Positions 53,388-62,297 are shown, numbered from the stretch's first letter. The stretch is DNA of 64,000 bases from Methanoculleus sp. (GCF_030019085.1 NZ_JASEFJ010000002.1:1-64000), one strand, 5' to 3'. Notes: generated by a model not told the origin, from the sequence alone. A program made the numbers and translations.

Positions 53388-53399
53388 GATGTTTACATC
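53388..53399. promoter_or_regulatory. Inverted repeat GATGT-TT-ACATC before groES
   Basis: Two five-base arms with a two-base spacer, 20 bases upstream of the groES ATG. It lies next to a second inverted repeat, so the pair could be operator sites for a heat-shock regulator. Confidence 0.5.
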
Positions 53400-53404
53400 A
53401 ATAT

Positions 53405-53420
53405 TTTACACCCCTGTAAA
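53405..53420. promoter_or_regulatory. Inverted repeat TTTACA-N4-TGTAAA between groES and the HTH gene
   Basis: Perfect six-base arms around CCCC, and AT extension continues the symmetry on both sides. On the minus strand it lies just downstream of a TTTAAATAT box that would be the groES TATA element, where a bound repressor would block initiation. Confidence 0.6.
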
Positions 53421-53506
53421 TATTTAAACCTTATCAAAATTATCGAAATCATATTAATATTATGGATATGTTTATACGATCCGGGCACGATAGAGATGAG
53501 TGAAAG

Positions 53507-53920
53507 ATGGCCCCAATTGCAAAGCAGATAACGTTCAGGCAGATCGAGAGACCGAGGGGGAGAGGGGCGGAAGAAAACCTGGAATGGCTCTTCAACAGCC
53601 TCGGCATAGGTGAGGGGAGAGATGTTGATCAGGTTGCCAGGCGGATCCTGGCCGCACTCCTTTATTATCAGAGTGCCGGAGAGGGTGCATCGGTGGAGAA
53701 GATCTCCCGTGACCTGAACATCTCCAGTTCGCGTGTTAACCACCACATAAGAAACCTTGTAAACGCCGGTGTCGTCTACCGCCACAAGAAACGGATCTAT
53801 CTACGCGGGCATTCCCTCCAGTCGCTGGTGCAGGAGTTACGTAAAGACGCTCTCCGTGTTATTGAAGACATCGAGGCCGCGGCTGCTGAGATTGACAGGT
53901 CGTTTGGCCTTGATAAATGA
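53507..53920 (+). CDS. Winged-helix DNA-binding protein divergent from groESL
   Basis: A 137-residue protein. A helical N-terminus is followed by a winged helix (VEKISRDLNISSSRVNHHIRN, LVNAGVVYRHKKRIYLRG, about residues 65-105) and a C-terminal helix (ELRKDALRVIEDIEAAAAEI) suited to dimerisation. It resembles ArsR/MarR-like regulators without metal ligands. Divergence from groES and the palindromes between them suggest it controls the chaperonin operon. That is inference. Confidence 0.75.
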   Translation: MAPIAKQITFRQIERPRGRGAEENLEWLFNSLGIGEGRDVDQVARRILAALLYYQSAGEGASVEKISRDLNISSSRVNHHIRNLVNAGVVYRHKKRIYLRGHSLQSLVQELRKDALRVIEDIEAAAAEIDRSFGLDK

Positions 53921-54277
53921 CTGCTGAGGCCTGAGGCGAGAGCCGCACCCCACCAAATCTTTCCTGGATAGATATTGCCATCGAATTCCCTATTTCCAGT
54001 CTCAATGATGGTGATGCGAAACGTCCCTATCTCCTGGTTTATCCGATGGAAGGAAAGATCGTTTGAGTAGATCTGTATTGCCAGTGGATACCGTTTTATT
54101 CAGATATCTCAGCGGATCTTTAAGGCAGGGGGTGCGCCGTAGGCAGTGCCTGAGACGGGACGCAATTGCCCTGTCCACTGCTGGACACGGACTACACTAA
54201 AAAACCACATGATGCCCGTCAGGGCTACAGGCATACCGGATGAAAATCGGGGGTCATTTTCATACGAAAGATCTACC
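53921..54277. other. Intergenic region after the HTH gene
   Basis: No gene was recognised. ATGAAAA (54240-54246) pairs with TTTTCAT (54257-54263) around a ten-base loop, directly after the stop of the minus-strand small gene, and could be its terminator. Confidence 0.5.
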
Positions 54278-54454
54278 TCAGGCCCTCTTCTTCAGGCTCT
54301 CGATCCTTCGGTCTATCATATCGATCATGACCTGCATCCGCGTCTTCTGGGCTTCCAGCATAGCGATCTCCTCCTCGACCGTGAGCGACTGCATCCATCC
54401 GCATGGTCCCTGGCAGGAGCATCCGTGACCGTGTTGATGAACCGGATTACACAT
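54278..54454 (-). CDS. Small Cys/His-rich protein with a coiled-coil tail
   Basis: A 58-codon gene too short to be picked up by length filters but well supported: GGAGGTGA lies six bases before its ATG. The N-terminus, MCNPVHQHGHGCSCQGPCGW, has four cysteines and three histidines. The rest (LTVEEEIAMLEAQKTRMQVM and IDRRIESLKKRA) is a helix with heptad-like spacing. The layout recalls DUF5320-type small archaeal and bacterial proteins. A metal-binding or thiol role is likely but unknown. A hairpin follows the stop. Confidence 0.75.
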   Translation of the reverse strand: MCNPVHQHGHGCSCQGPCGWMQSLTVEEEIAMLEAQKTRMQVMIDMIDRRIESLKKRA

Positions 54455-54993
54455 TCTGATTCACCTCCGCTCAATTGCTTACACAAACATTATAATTTAT
54501 GTGGTATAATACTACCTGGTCTATATTAATAACGAGTATGAAAAAGTGTGGCGATGGAATAGGTTTCGATCCCTTCGAGGGTAGCATCACCACTATTGGC
54601 CCGGAAATGGGCGGTCCTGTTCATAAGCCTCCTTGGCAGTCACGAACGGTTGCGTTTCAACAATATCATGGAGATCCGGGGCCCGGGTCTTTCGCTGGCA
54701 CCCCGAACGAACTGCAGAAATAGGGACCTGTTCGGTGGGAGGCGTCTGCCAGGACCCCCTGCATGCGGAGGCCTAACTGACAGCGGACTGGCGCCACCTC
54801 TCTGAGGCGATCATCCCGGCGGTCCGCCTGGGCAGATGTGAGAGGTAAAAAGTCCGGAAAGACCCTGGTGCGGCCTGTGGCTACAGCAACGGCTACCCAC
54901 CGGAGATGGTAAGATAGTGTACCTGGTCATGTCCCTCAGGTTGCCAGGCCAGGGGAGATGATGAATCCGTTTTTTGCGAATCTGCAAAGAAAA
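54455..54993. other. 539-base region with TATA boxes and nested inverted repeats
   Basis: TATA-like sequences at about 54490-54510 could serve the small gene on the minus strand and a transcript to the right. The 62-codon frame at 54538-54723 has no ribosome site or recognisable family. GCGGAC (54783-54788) pairs with GTCCGC (54822-54827), enclosing a CCTC/GAGG hairpin. High GC argues that part of this region may be a structured RNA, which I cannot identify. Confidence 0.4.
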
Positions 54994-55731
54994 TTAGCCG
55001 ATATAGGTCAGGTCTTCCCGACCTCTGGCCTCTTCGGTTTCCTGGATCTTTGCTATGATCCGCTCCATTTCTTCGGCACGCTGCTGCAGCAGGGTGTGGT
55101 CAACCTCGATCCCGATGAGGCGGGAGAGCACTGTGAGAAGGTTGTCGGCGCTCCTTGGATCGACAATATAGCCGCTCGTCTCGCCCATCAGGCAGACACC
55201 CTCTATGCCCCGTGCAAGGCCAAGGCCGAGCAGAAGGCCTGAAGCTCCAACGATCATCCCGCCGCCCTCAAACGATCCCCCGGCGCTCTCGACCTCTGGC
55301 AGGAGGCTCTCCGTATTTACTGCGGCAAGCACCCTCGGGCTCTCGACCAGGTGGCCGACACCGTAGCCCCCGAGTGTGTATATCCGCCGCACCCCAAGGT
55401 CCTGTGCGATGTCCAGATAACATTCGGTCAGGATATAATGGCCTTCGGCCGAGGTGCTCTGAAAATCACCCACAAGGAATAGGATTGCCTGGCCGTTCTT
55501 CTCGCAGCGGTAGATCTCGTTGTTGACAAGAGATGTGACGCCACGCTCATCGACCACCACCTGGGGCGGAAAATAGATCGAAGTGATCTCCCCGATCTTC
55601 TCGGCCTCAAGTTCATGAATCAGATGCTCGGCAACAAGTTTTCCAACATGTCCTATACCGGGCAGCCCCTCGATCAGGACAGAGGCCTCGATCTCCTCAT
55701 CTCTCGTAAAGGTTACTGTGACGTCTTCCAT
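54994..55731 (-). CDS. PAC2-family protein (proteasome assembly chaperone-like)
   Basis: A 245-residue PAC2 protein with EASVLIEGLPGIGHVGKLVA near the N-terminus and YTLGGYGVGHL in the middle. The C-terminal helix (LIGIEVDHTLLQQRAEEMER) resembles the family end. It is the last gene of the translation block aIF2-alpha, Nop10, PAC2, an order widespread in archaea. Its start overlaps the nop10 end by 19 bases. Role in archaeal proteasome assembly is presumed only from eukaryotic homologues. Confidence 0.85.
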   Translation of the reverse strand: MEDVTVTFTRDEEIEASVLIEGLPGIGHVGKLVAEHLIHELEAEKIGEITSIYFPPQVVVDERGVTSLVNNEIYRCEKNGQAILFLVGDFQSTSAEGHYILTECYLDIAQDLGVRRIYTLGGYGVGHLVESPRVLAAVNTESLLPEVESAGGSFEGGGMIVGASGLLLGLGLARGIEGVCLMGETSGYIVDPRSADNLLTVLSRLIGIEVDHTLLQQRAEEMERIIAKIQETEEARGREDLTYIG

Positions 55732-55880
55732 CTGCGCAGCATCCTTCTGTAATACCCGTACCTATCCTGTGGTGAAAAACGTGCCGGATGAGCCGGCCCG
55801 CATCGCCTACCGCAGACCGGGCAGACGGTTGAGAGGGTATATCTCCCCTCGTGTGGGCAGCGGCGAATGCGACTGTTCAT
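55713..55880 (-). CDS. nop10: H/ACA ribonucleoprotein subunit Nop10
   Basis: A 55-residue protein with MNSRIRRCP at the start and HPARFSPQDRYGYYRRMLRR at the end, both diagnostic of Nop10. The zinc ribbon is unusual: the first CPxC pair reads CPHE, leaving Cys8, Cys20, Cys23 and an extra Cys27. It belongs to the pseudouridylation complex with Cbf5, L7Ae and Gar1. It lies between aIF2-alpha and PAC2 as in many archaea. Too short for most length filters. Confidence 0.88.
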   Translation of the reverse strand: MNSRIRRCPHEGRYTLSTVCPVCGRRCGPAHPARFSPQDRYGYYRRMLRRWKTSQ

Positions 55881-55891
55881 ATGATGAAAAC

Positions 55892-56671
55892 CTACCCGGT
55901 CTTCTGTTTCCGGACAAACTTGCCGGTGCCGCCTGCTCTTTCAACCACGCCGATTGCAGCGTTCGCCGCCCTCTCGATCGCCTTCTCGGCCTCCTTATAG
56001 TCCGGTGCAGTCACCTTTATCCGGTACGTCGGGGCACCGACGTAGACCAGGTCGATATCAACGTTATCTATCTTCGGTTGCGCACTTCGGAGAGCCCGGC
56101 GGATCACGTTGACACCGTCAGGCCGCGGTGTTGTCAGTACGAGGTAGCCGCTGATCGTCACGCGCGGGATTTTCACGTTCTCGTTTGCGACGTTGATGAG
56201 TGCTTTTTTCACAGGTTCATCCAGGTTCAACCTCTCTGCAGCCTCACCGCTGGTAGCGACGATCTCTTCAAATGCAGGGTATAACTGGCCGTATTCATGG
56301 TATATGGCCTCTTCGATGACAACCCTGTCCACCCCGGCAGCCTCCGCGGCAAACCCGATCCATTTTGCGGCTTTCTGTTCGTTCTTCCACTCGTGAATCT
56401 TCTCGCGCCGCTGGTGCTCGTTCACGTCTTTTAACGAGAGATCGATGTGACCGCGTTCTGGGTCCACGTTCAGGACCTTACAGACGACCTTCTGTCCTTC
56501 ACGTACGTAGTCCCGGATGTACTTAATCCAGCCCCGCGCAATCTCGGAGATCGGTATGAGCCCTCTACGGCCTTTGTACTCATCGAGGGTCACGAACGCC
56601 GCAAAGTCCTTGACGTCAGAGACGGTGCAGACAACAAGTTCTCCTTCCTCGGGCCACTCTCTCTCGTGCAT
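55892..56671 (-). CDS. eif2a: Translation initiation factor 2 subunit alpha
   Basis: A 259-residue aIF2-alpha with an N-terminal S1 domain (ELVVCTVSDVKDFAAFVTLD and KVVCKVLNVDPERGHIDLSL), a helical middle and a C-terminal alpha-beta domain that contacts the gamma subunit. It delivers initiator tRNA in a complex with beta and gamma. The start MHEREWPEEGELV at 56671 begins seven bases after the S27e stop. A longer frame to 56698 would overlap S27e. Confidence 0.93.
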   Translation of the reverse strand: MHEREWPEEGELVVCTVSDVKDFAAFVTLDEYKGRRGLIPISEIARGWIKYIRDYVREGQKVVCKVLNVDPERGHIDLSLKDVNEHQRREKIHEWKNEQKAAKWIGFAAEAAGVDRVVIEEAIYHEYGQLYPAFEEIVATSGEAAERLNLDEPVKKALINVANENVKIPRVTISGYLVLTTPRPDGVNVIRRALRSAQPKIDNVDIDLVYVGAPTYRIKVTAPDYKEAEKAIERAANAAIGVVERAGGTGKFVRKQKTG

Positions 56672-56678
56672 GGAACAC

Positions 56679-56867
56679 TCACTCAACGACTGCAACAACC
56701 TCAGCCTTTATATCGGCTTTTCCGCCACGGGGCTCTGCAAGAACCCGCCCGCAGACGTTGCACTCAACAACGGTGCTTGCCCGCTCAAAGACGAGTTGCT
56801 CGTTCTCGCAGTCGGGGCACTTTACCCTCAGGAACGTGCTCCTGTTCTCTCTGCTTACCCTGACCAT
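56679..56867 (-). CDS. rps27e: Ribosomal protein S27e
   Basis: A 62-residue zinc-ribbon ribosomal protein: [20 protein letters not shown] followed by [16 protein letters not shown]. The start [13 protein letters not shown] at 56867 is seven bases after the L44e stop. Archaeal L44e-S27e-aIF2-alpha order is typical. Confidence 0.94.
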   Translation of the reverse strand: MVRVSRENRSTFLRVKCPDCENEQLVFERASTVVECNVCGRVLAEPRGGKADIKAEVVAVVE

Positions 56868-56874
56868 GTCATTC

Positions 56875-57153
56875 TCACTCCGTAAGCTCAAATTTGCCGA
56901 TCCTGACCCCTGGGCGGAGATGGGACTTTCCACAGACCGTGCACCGGTACTTGACATTGGTCCTCTTTGTCGGTTTGTCGCCGCCAGGAACCTTGCTGAA
57001 CTTCCCCATGTTGCCAACCGTGCTCCTGCGTGCCTTCTGGCGGTCGATCCAGTTGAAGTGACGCACTTTGCCCCTCTTCACCTTCACAACCTCGTGAACC
57101 TGATGGCTCCTGCAGAACGGACAATACGTCTTGAATTTGGACGGCATTTTCAT
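56875..57153 (-). CDS. rpl44e: Ribosomal protein L44e
   Basis: A 92-residue large-subunit protein with [14 protein letters not shown] and [10 protein letters not shown] zinc-ligand pairs and the family segment [20 protein letters not shown]. It is located near the E-site in archaeal ribosomes. Start may be 57153 (MKMPSKF) or 57147 (MPSKF). It leads the ribosomal part of the operon, 37 bases after the GINS gene. Confidence 0.95.
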   Translation of the reverse strand: MKMPSKFKTYCPFCRSHQVHEVVKVKRGKVRHFNWIDRQKARRSTVGNMGKFSKVPGGDKPTKRTNVKYRCTVCGKSHLRPGVRIGKFELTE

Positions 57154-57190
57154 GATATTAACCTCTATTCAATAGATTCGGGTACCTATA

Positions 57191-57859
57191 TTACTTGTTA
57201 AGCCTGATATTTAAGCCTATGTTGTGCTCGCAGAGGAGTTCAGCATTCTTTTCGGGGATTGTGACGATATCCCCATCTTTCAGCACGTAGGTTCTTCCGT
57301 CCAGTCCCATGAACGACTCCACATCCGAGCGCACATGTACAAGGGCGTATGATGTCAGCCCGGAGTGTTGGGGGACCGGTGGTGGCGATACCGCTGAGGG
57401 TTCTATCTCCTCATAGCCAGCCTCATCGGTCACCTCGACGGCGGCCGCCCCATCACCGGTAAAGAGGTTTACCTCCCCCTGGACGAGCGTTTCCCTGCAC
57501 TCTTCAATGGCCTCAACGATCCGTTTGAACATCACCCGCTCCTCTGGGAGCATCTTCCGGGTCTCCTCCTTATCGGCATACTCTCCCTCGATCTGCTGGA
57601 ACGCGAGGTCCAGGATCTGCCTGGTCCGGATAGAGAAGATCTCCTGGACTGTGTCGTTGACGCTACCGATAGCCTCGATGATCAGACTCCCTTCCCGGTT
57701 CTCCAGAGGGTTCTCAAGGCTGTAGTAGTCCTCCTTGAGTTTCTCTATGTAGGCTCTGGCATTCTCGTAGAGACCGGGCTCGATATGTGAGAGCCTTCCA
57801 GAGTGCTGCATATCCAGCAGCATCTGTCGGAGTTTCTGCAGTATATCGGCGACCATCAT
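57191..57859 (-). CDS. GINS-complex subunit (Gins15/51 type)
   Basis: A 222-residue protein with a helical N-terminal domain (ADILQKLRQMLLDMQHSGRL and IEKLKEDYYSLENPLENREG) and a small C-terminal beta domain, the order of Gins51. It is part of the CMG-like replicative helicase. The gene overlaps the primase small subunit gene by four bases (ATGA), the common archaeal primase-GINS pair. GGAGGTG precedes two adjacent ATGs (57859 and 57856), so either may be used. Confidence 0.85.
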   Translation of the reverse strand: MMVADILQKLRQMLLDMQHSGRLSHIEPGLYENARAYIEKLKEDYYSLENPLENREGSLIIEAIGSVNDTVQEIFSIRTRQILDLAFQQIEGEYADKEETRKMLPEERVMFKRIVEAIEECRETLVQGEVNLFTGDGAAAVEVTDEAGYEEIEPSAVSPPPVPQHSGLTSYALVHVRSDVESFMGLDGRTYVLKDGDIVTIPEKNAELLCEHNIGLNIRLNK

Positions 57860-58971
57860 GCACCTCCAGCTATCTCTGCCATGTTCCTGCAGCATAGAAA
57901 GATCGCAAGCGCTTCCGGGACCGTTTGGATCCCCGCCTTAAGCGTGTAGGTGTTCCCGAGCATTGATGTGACGAAGTTTGCTCTCACGTCCACGCGGACA
58001 TCCCTCTCGCCAAAGACCACCGCGTCCACCAGGGGATCGAAATCCTCCAGGTCGTGGAGATCGAGGGGGACAACCCTCATCCCGCTGCCCCCGTGCAGCG
58101 ATCCCGGTGTCCGGATAAGCCGTTTGATATCGGTCGTGACCGGTTCATCCGCGTGCGCACCGGCATCACGGAGCCTTTTCTCAAACTCGGGAGAGGCTGT
58201 AATTGCCCGAACAACCCTGTTCTGGAGGAGTACCTCTGGCGGGGCCCTGGAGAGAGCCTCAGCGTCTGCCAGAAACTGCGCTGCCGTCCGTTTGCCGATA
58301 CCCTCAAAACCTGTCAAGCGGGCCGTAGTCTCCGCCGGGTCGAGGGTTGCAAGTTGTGAGAGGTAGCCTCGAAGCGTCTCCGTGTATCGCCGTCGCCATC
58401 CCCTCTGTTCGCCGCCGGCAGAGAGCATCATCTCTGGATCGAGTCCTATCCCGCATACGTAATCCACGATCTCGCGCCTTTCCTGGCTTCCCCAGCCTGA
58501 AACAGCGATATCGGTGAGGTGTATGTGGTAGCCCCGTCCCCCTGAGAATACGATCCGCATACGGTTGCGCGAGAACCCGAGTTCTTCGGTCAGCATCTCG
58601 ATCAGTTTCAGTGTCTCCTCCTTGACCCGCGCAAGCATCATCGCATAGGGGCCATGTACTATCTGGTCGGCATCGAGATCGAAGATAAGATCGGCGCCGG
58701 CCCAATGTTTTTCGCTCATCTTCGGCGCCGACGGTGTCTGGTAGTAGGCCGTCGAGTAATATACGTGGGCAGGGACCAGGTTTTTCACGTAGGCGTTGAG
58801 TTCTTCGCGGTCTGCAAATGCCATATGCCGTCGCATCCTGAGTTCCGGTGTGACGTCGAAGAAGACAAAGCCCCATTCCCGCTGCTCAAGGGAGGATGGG
58901 ATGATAAGGCTAAACCTGCGGTAATAGTCGGCAAACCTCTGTTTCACGAACTCGAGCGTCGCAGGTTTCAT
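57856..58971 (-). CDS. priS: DNA primase small (catalytic) subunit PriS
   Basis: A 371-residue archaeo-eukaryotic primase. The catalytic LIFDLDAD (DxD, about residues 94-101), the SGGRGYHIH motif and the later RRLIRTPGSLHGGSGM stretch are intact. It makes RNA/DNA primers with PriL. It is coupled to GINS at its 3' end and to the elp3 stop at its 5' end by a four-base overlap. Confidence 0.94.
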   Translation of the reverse strand: MKPATLEFVKQRFADYYRRFSLIIPSSLEQREWGFVFFDVTPELRMRRHMAFADREELNAYVKNLVPAHVYYSTAYYQTPSAPKMSEKHWAGADLIFDLDADQIVHGPYAMMLARVKEETLKLIEMLTEELGFSRNRMRIVFSGGRGYHIHLTDIAVSGWGSQERREIVDYVCGIGLDPEMMLSAGGEQRGWRRRYTETLRGYLSQLATLDPAETTARLTGFEGIGKRTAAQFLADAEALSRAPPEVLLQNRVVRAITASPEFEKRLRDAGAHADEPVTTDIKRLIRTPGSLHGGSGMRVVPLDLHDLEDFDPLVDAVVFGERDVRVDVRANFVTSMLGNTYTLKAGIQTVPEALAIFLCCRNMAEIAGGA

Positions 58972-60542
58972 GAGAACGTCTTGATCATGTATGGCCCCAC
59001 TCGTTCATATCCCTGTTTCCTGTAGTAGGGCCGCACACCCACACCACTCATCACGGCGATACGGCTGTAACCATGGTCGCGTGCCTCTTCTTCCGCTCTT
59101 GAGAGGAGTTGCGCACCGTAACTGCGGTGCTGCCACTCCGCCGCAGAGGCGCGGGCGCTGATCGGGACCAGACTCCCGTAAACGTGGAGTTCGCGCAGGA
59201 GTGCCGCGTCGGTGAGTTCCTCGCGGAACGTCTGCTGCGGAAATCGGAGCCTTGCAAACCCGATCAGGGCGTCTTTTGAGCCTGCCTGTATGAACCGCTC
59301 CTCCCCCTTGCATGCACGATAGACCAGAGTCGAGATAGCCACCTCTTCCGGCGCTGGTGACCGCCCCGCCTCACGGCATCGGATGCACCGGCATTGACCT
59401 CCCTGCTCGCGGAGCCGCGCCCCGGCAAGCTGCCGGAAGTTGCTGTGCCTGGAACCTGCGGTGATCAACCTTGCCGGTATATCCCGCTGGACACGCTGGA
59501 GTCGGACGTACTCCGGGAGGAGAGACTTTGCATAGGCGACGAGGTCGATCAGTTCATCCTCTGTGTAGGACTGATATTCGCCGCGTTCCCAGAGTCTCTC
59601 GATCTCCGTGCCTGGCGTCACCAGCGTTGGGTATATCTTCAGGAAATCTGGTCTGAACCGCTCATCTGCGAAGAGGTCCTCAAACATCCGGCGGTCATCG
59701 GCCGTGCTCGCCCCCGGCAGGTTCGGCATAACGTGGAACCCCACCTTCAACCCGGCGTCGCGCAGGAGACCGTTCGCCGCGACTGTATCGGCGATGGTAT
59801 GCCCGCGGCGGTTATAGTCCAGGATACGGTCGTCCAGGTGCTGGACGCCTAGTTCCACCTTGGTCACGCCCATCGCAAGCATCCGGTTAATATGCTCTTC
59901 ACGGCACCAGTCCGGTCGCGTCTCAAAGGTTACCGCGACACACCTGACCCTTGAGGACTCGTTTGAGGCGGCGATTGCATTGAGATCGGGTCTTGTTGGT
60001 GCCGCGCCCAGCCGCGGATAATCGTTCATCGCCTGAACGGCCGCGCCAACGAACCACTCCTGGTAATCGATCGGTCTGGCGGTGATCGTCCCGCCCATCA
60101 CGATCAACTCCGCCTTTTCGATGTGGTGGCCGAGCGCCTCAAACTGGGCAAGACGTGCCTGCACCTGGGCGTAGGGGTCGAACCCGTGCTCCCTTGCCCT
60201 GAGTGCAGCTGGCTCTTCACCTGTATAACTCTGTGGCGACCCGAACGGGTGCTCAGGCCCGCCGGGGCAGGGGAGGCACCTGCCGTGAGGGCATGGGTGT
60301 GGGGATGTCATAACAGCAACAGGAGCAACGCCGGAGAGCGTTCGTGTTGGTTTCACCTGGAGGAGCGGCCTGAGCCGATCGCGCTCGTCCGGTGAAGCGG
60401 CGGCAAGGATCGCGGAGTTTCGGGGCATATCGATCCCGTACTCCCGGCAGAACTCCAGTTTGATCTTCTGGACGTCGAGAGGGGAGTTCCCGGTAGAAAG
60501 GATACGGGAGATGATCTCCCGGTATGTATCGGTATCGCTCAT
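58968..60542 (-). CDS. elp3: Elp3-type tRNA uridine(34) radical SAM acetyltransferase
   Basis: A 524-residue Elp3 homologue. The radical SAM part has the cysteine motif PCPHGRCLPCPGGPEHPFGS (about residues 85-105), and the C-terminus is a GNAT acetyltransferase (LLSRAEEEARDHGYSRIAVM). It installs carboxymethyl groups on wobble uridine of tRNA. Archaeal Elp3 acts without the Elp1-2 partners. It begins the minus-strand replication and translation block. Confidence 0.92.
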   Translation of the reverse strand: MSDTDTYREIISRILSTGNSPLDVQKIKLEFCREYGIDMPRNSAILAAASPDERDRLRPLLQVKPTRTLSGVAPVAVMTSPHPCPHGRCLPCPGGPEHPFGSPQSYTGEEPAALRAREHGFDPYAQVQARLAQFEALGHHIEKAELIVMGGTITARPIDYQEWFVGAAVQAMNDYPRLGAAPTRPDLNAIAASNESSRVRCVAVTFETRPDWCREEHINRMLAMGVTKVELGVQHLDDRILDYNRRGHTIADTVAANGLLRDAGLKVGFHVMPNLPGASTADDRRMFEDLFADERFRPDFLKIYPTLVTPGTEIERLWERGEYQSYTEDELIDLVAYAKSLLPEYVRLQRVQRDIPARLITAGSRHSNFRQLAGARLREQGGQCRCIRCREAGRSPAPEEVAISTLVYRACKGEERFIQAGSKDALIGFARLRFPQQTFREELTDAALLRELHVYGSLVPISARASAAEWQHRSYGAQLLSRAEEEARDHGYSRIAVMSGVGVRPYYRKQGYERVGPYMIKTFS

Positions 60543-60545
60543 CGT

Positions 60546-60830
60546 TTAGTGTTGTTCGGTTGCAATACGTTCGGACTGTGGCTGAAAATCGGTTTGGTAC
60601 TGGATGTAAGGGTTGTGGTTGGCCCTGATGTGCTGGACGATCTCGTTTCCGAGAGTCAAAATGGCTTTTTTGTGTGTTACCTTGTTTTTGTGGATATGTA
60701 CCGGGGATATGTGGAGAGCGTTATACTGGTCGGTCTGGATCTCTTCCCCGGTGACGGTCTCATAGTACTTCTTGATGTGAACTAGTAGCATATGCAGGTG
60801 GAGCAGCTCTTCCTTTTGCACGATTATCAC
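60546..60830 (-). CDS. UPF0058 family protein
   Basis: A 94-residue archaeal protein of unknown function with the family signature YNALHISPVHIHKNKVTHKKAILTLGNEI (split here as HISPVHIHKNK and ILTLGNEIVQ). The first half is an amphipathic helix (KEELLHLHMLLVHIKKYYE). It ends three bases upstream of elp3 and may be co-transcribed with it. Confidence 0.8.
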   Translation of the reverse strand: MIIVQKEELLHLHMLLVHIKKYYETVTGEEIQTDQYNALHISPVHIHKNKVTHKKAILTLGNEIVQHIRANHNPYIQYQTDFQPQSERIATEQH

Positions 60831-60889
60831 CTTTCCTCGAAGAATACTACTGCCCGTGGGTAGATATATTTTGTTGGTGATCTTTTTAT

Positions 60890-61762
60890 ATGCTCAGGAC
60901 ACGTGGGGTTGGAGCCTTTATCGGGCTTGCAATCGGGGACGCCATGGGCGCGCCCCTGGAAGGGCTCCCTGCGCCGCCGATAGCCGTAACAGAGATGGAA
61001 TCTGGCGGGATTCATGACGTCCTGCCAGGGCAGTACACCGACGACACCCTCCAGGCAGTGGCCCTGGCGCAGACCCTTCTTGCATGTGGAGGTTTCGACC
61101 CCGATGACTTTGCCTGGCGACTGGTTCGGGTGTATCATATCCATCCGGAGTTCTTCGGGCCAACGTCGCGTGCCGTCCTCGACCTGATCGAGAGGGGTGT
61201 TGCACCCCGGATCGCCGCAAGGCTGGTCCACGAGGAGCTAGGAGGTAGCCGGAGTAACGGTTGCGTTATGCGCGGTATCCCAATCGGCATATTTTATCCA
61301 CCGGGTGAAGTGCGTGAGGTGAGTCTTGCTGCCTCCCGTGTGACCCACTTCGATCCCGTGGCCGGCGAGGCCTCGGCGTTTGTCAACAGGATGGTCAGTG
61401 GGATGTGCCGGGGCGAGGAGGCTGCAACCGCCTTCGGCCGGGCGCTCAGAGCCTGCCGTGACCATGAACTTCAGGGGATACTCGAGGATTATCGGGCATA
61501 CCCGCCGGTGCCATCGCTTGATGCTGTAGTCTGCACCCACTGCGCTGTCAGGGTTTTCATGGATGCCCGGTCGCTTAAAGATGCGGTGATCGCGGCGGTC
61601 AACCTTGGGGGCGATGCAGATACGGTGGGTGCGATCACAGGCGGGCTTGCCGGGGCGAGGTTCGGGTTTGAGGCCATCCCGCCATCGTGGCTTGCCAGAC
61701 TCCGTGACCGCGACGAACTTCTCTCTCTCGCCTGGCGACTTGTGGGGGCAAGCAGACAGTAG
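60890..61762 (+). CDS. ADP-ribosylglycohydrolase family protein
   Basis: A 290-residue DraG/ARH-type hydrolase. Motifs for the dinuclear magnesium site are present: GLAIGDAMGAPLEG, YTDDT (about residues 47-51) and NLGGDADTVGAITGGLAGA near the C-terminus. It removes ADP-ribose from modified substrates. The ATG at 60890 leads straight into the family N-terminus. It is a single gene, convergent with UPF0179. Confidence 0.88.
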   Translation: MLRTRGVGAFIGLAIGDAMGAPLEGLPAPPIAVTEMESGGIHDVLPGQYTDDTLQAVALAQTLLACGGFDPDDFAWRLVRVYHIHPEFFGPTSRAVLDLIERGVAPRIAARLVHEELGGSRSNGCVMRGIPIGIFYPPGEVREVSLAASRVTHFDPVAGEASAFVNRMVSGMCRGEEAATAFGRALRACRDHELQGILEDYRAYPPVPSLDAVVCTHCAVRVFMDARSLKDAVIAAVNLGGDADTVGAITGGLAGARFGFEAIPPSWLARLRDRDELLSLAWRLVGASRQ

Positions 61763-61844
61763 GAACTCCAGCGATGAGCCTCTGCAGCCCCTCGGAGCGC
61801 AAAAATTCTGGTTAGAGAAAAATTGGGCCTGACGCAGCAGTCTC

Positions 61845-62297
61845 TCAAGCTGGCCGCAGCTCCACGAGTTTGAGCGTCCAGCCCCGCTCGCATACATCAG
61901 GAGCGTTGCCAAGAACCTCATCGACGATGTACTTCCCTCCGTCGATGACACCATCAGGGTGGCAGAGGCGGTAGCCCCGACATCCGGTTCGCTGGCAGGT
62001 AAACTCGTAACTGACCTTCGAGTTCACGATCGCCATATCAGCGCCGATCAGCGCGACAACCGGCCCTTCCAAGACGTCGACAGCGATCACCCCCTCGTGG
62101 TGGACAGGACAGTTATGCCTGGTGTTCGGACGGACAGCAGCGATCCGGTACTTCTTTTGTGGCTGAAGGTTGTGGCAGATCTTGCGCACCTTGCAGCCCT
62201 CACACTCGGAAGATAAAATGCCTTCGTAGACAAAGTCGAGTCCCGGTTTTGCGAGTGTTACCCCGATCAGGGTTACCTTTGCCTTCTCCTCTGTCAT
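61845..62297 (-). CDS. UPF0179 family protein
   Basis: A 150-residue archaeal protein with several cysteine clusters: SSECEGCKVRKICHNL, NTRHNCPVHHEGVI, CQRTGCRGYRLCHPDG. The family is conserved in methanogens and other Euryarchaeota and is functionally uncharacterised. The cysteine spacing suggests zinc or iron-sulfur binding. It follows egsA by seven bases on the same strand. Confidence 0.82.
   Translation of the reverse strand: MTEEKAKVTLIGVTLAKPGLDFVYEGILSSECEGCKVRKICHNLQPQKKYRIAAVRPNTRHNCPVHHEGVIAVDVLEGPVVALIGADMAIVNSKVSYEFTCQRTGCRGYRLCHPDGVIDGGKYIVDEVLGNAPDVCERGWTLKLVELRPA

Noticed and set aside
54538-54723. 62-codon frame as a small protein gene
   Set aside because: No ribosome site, Gly/Pro-rich random-looking composition, and it overlaps a likely structured region.
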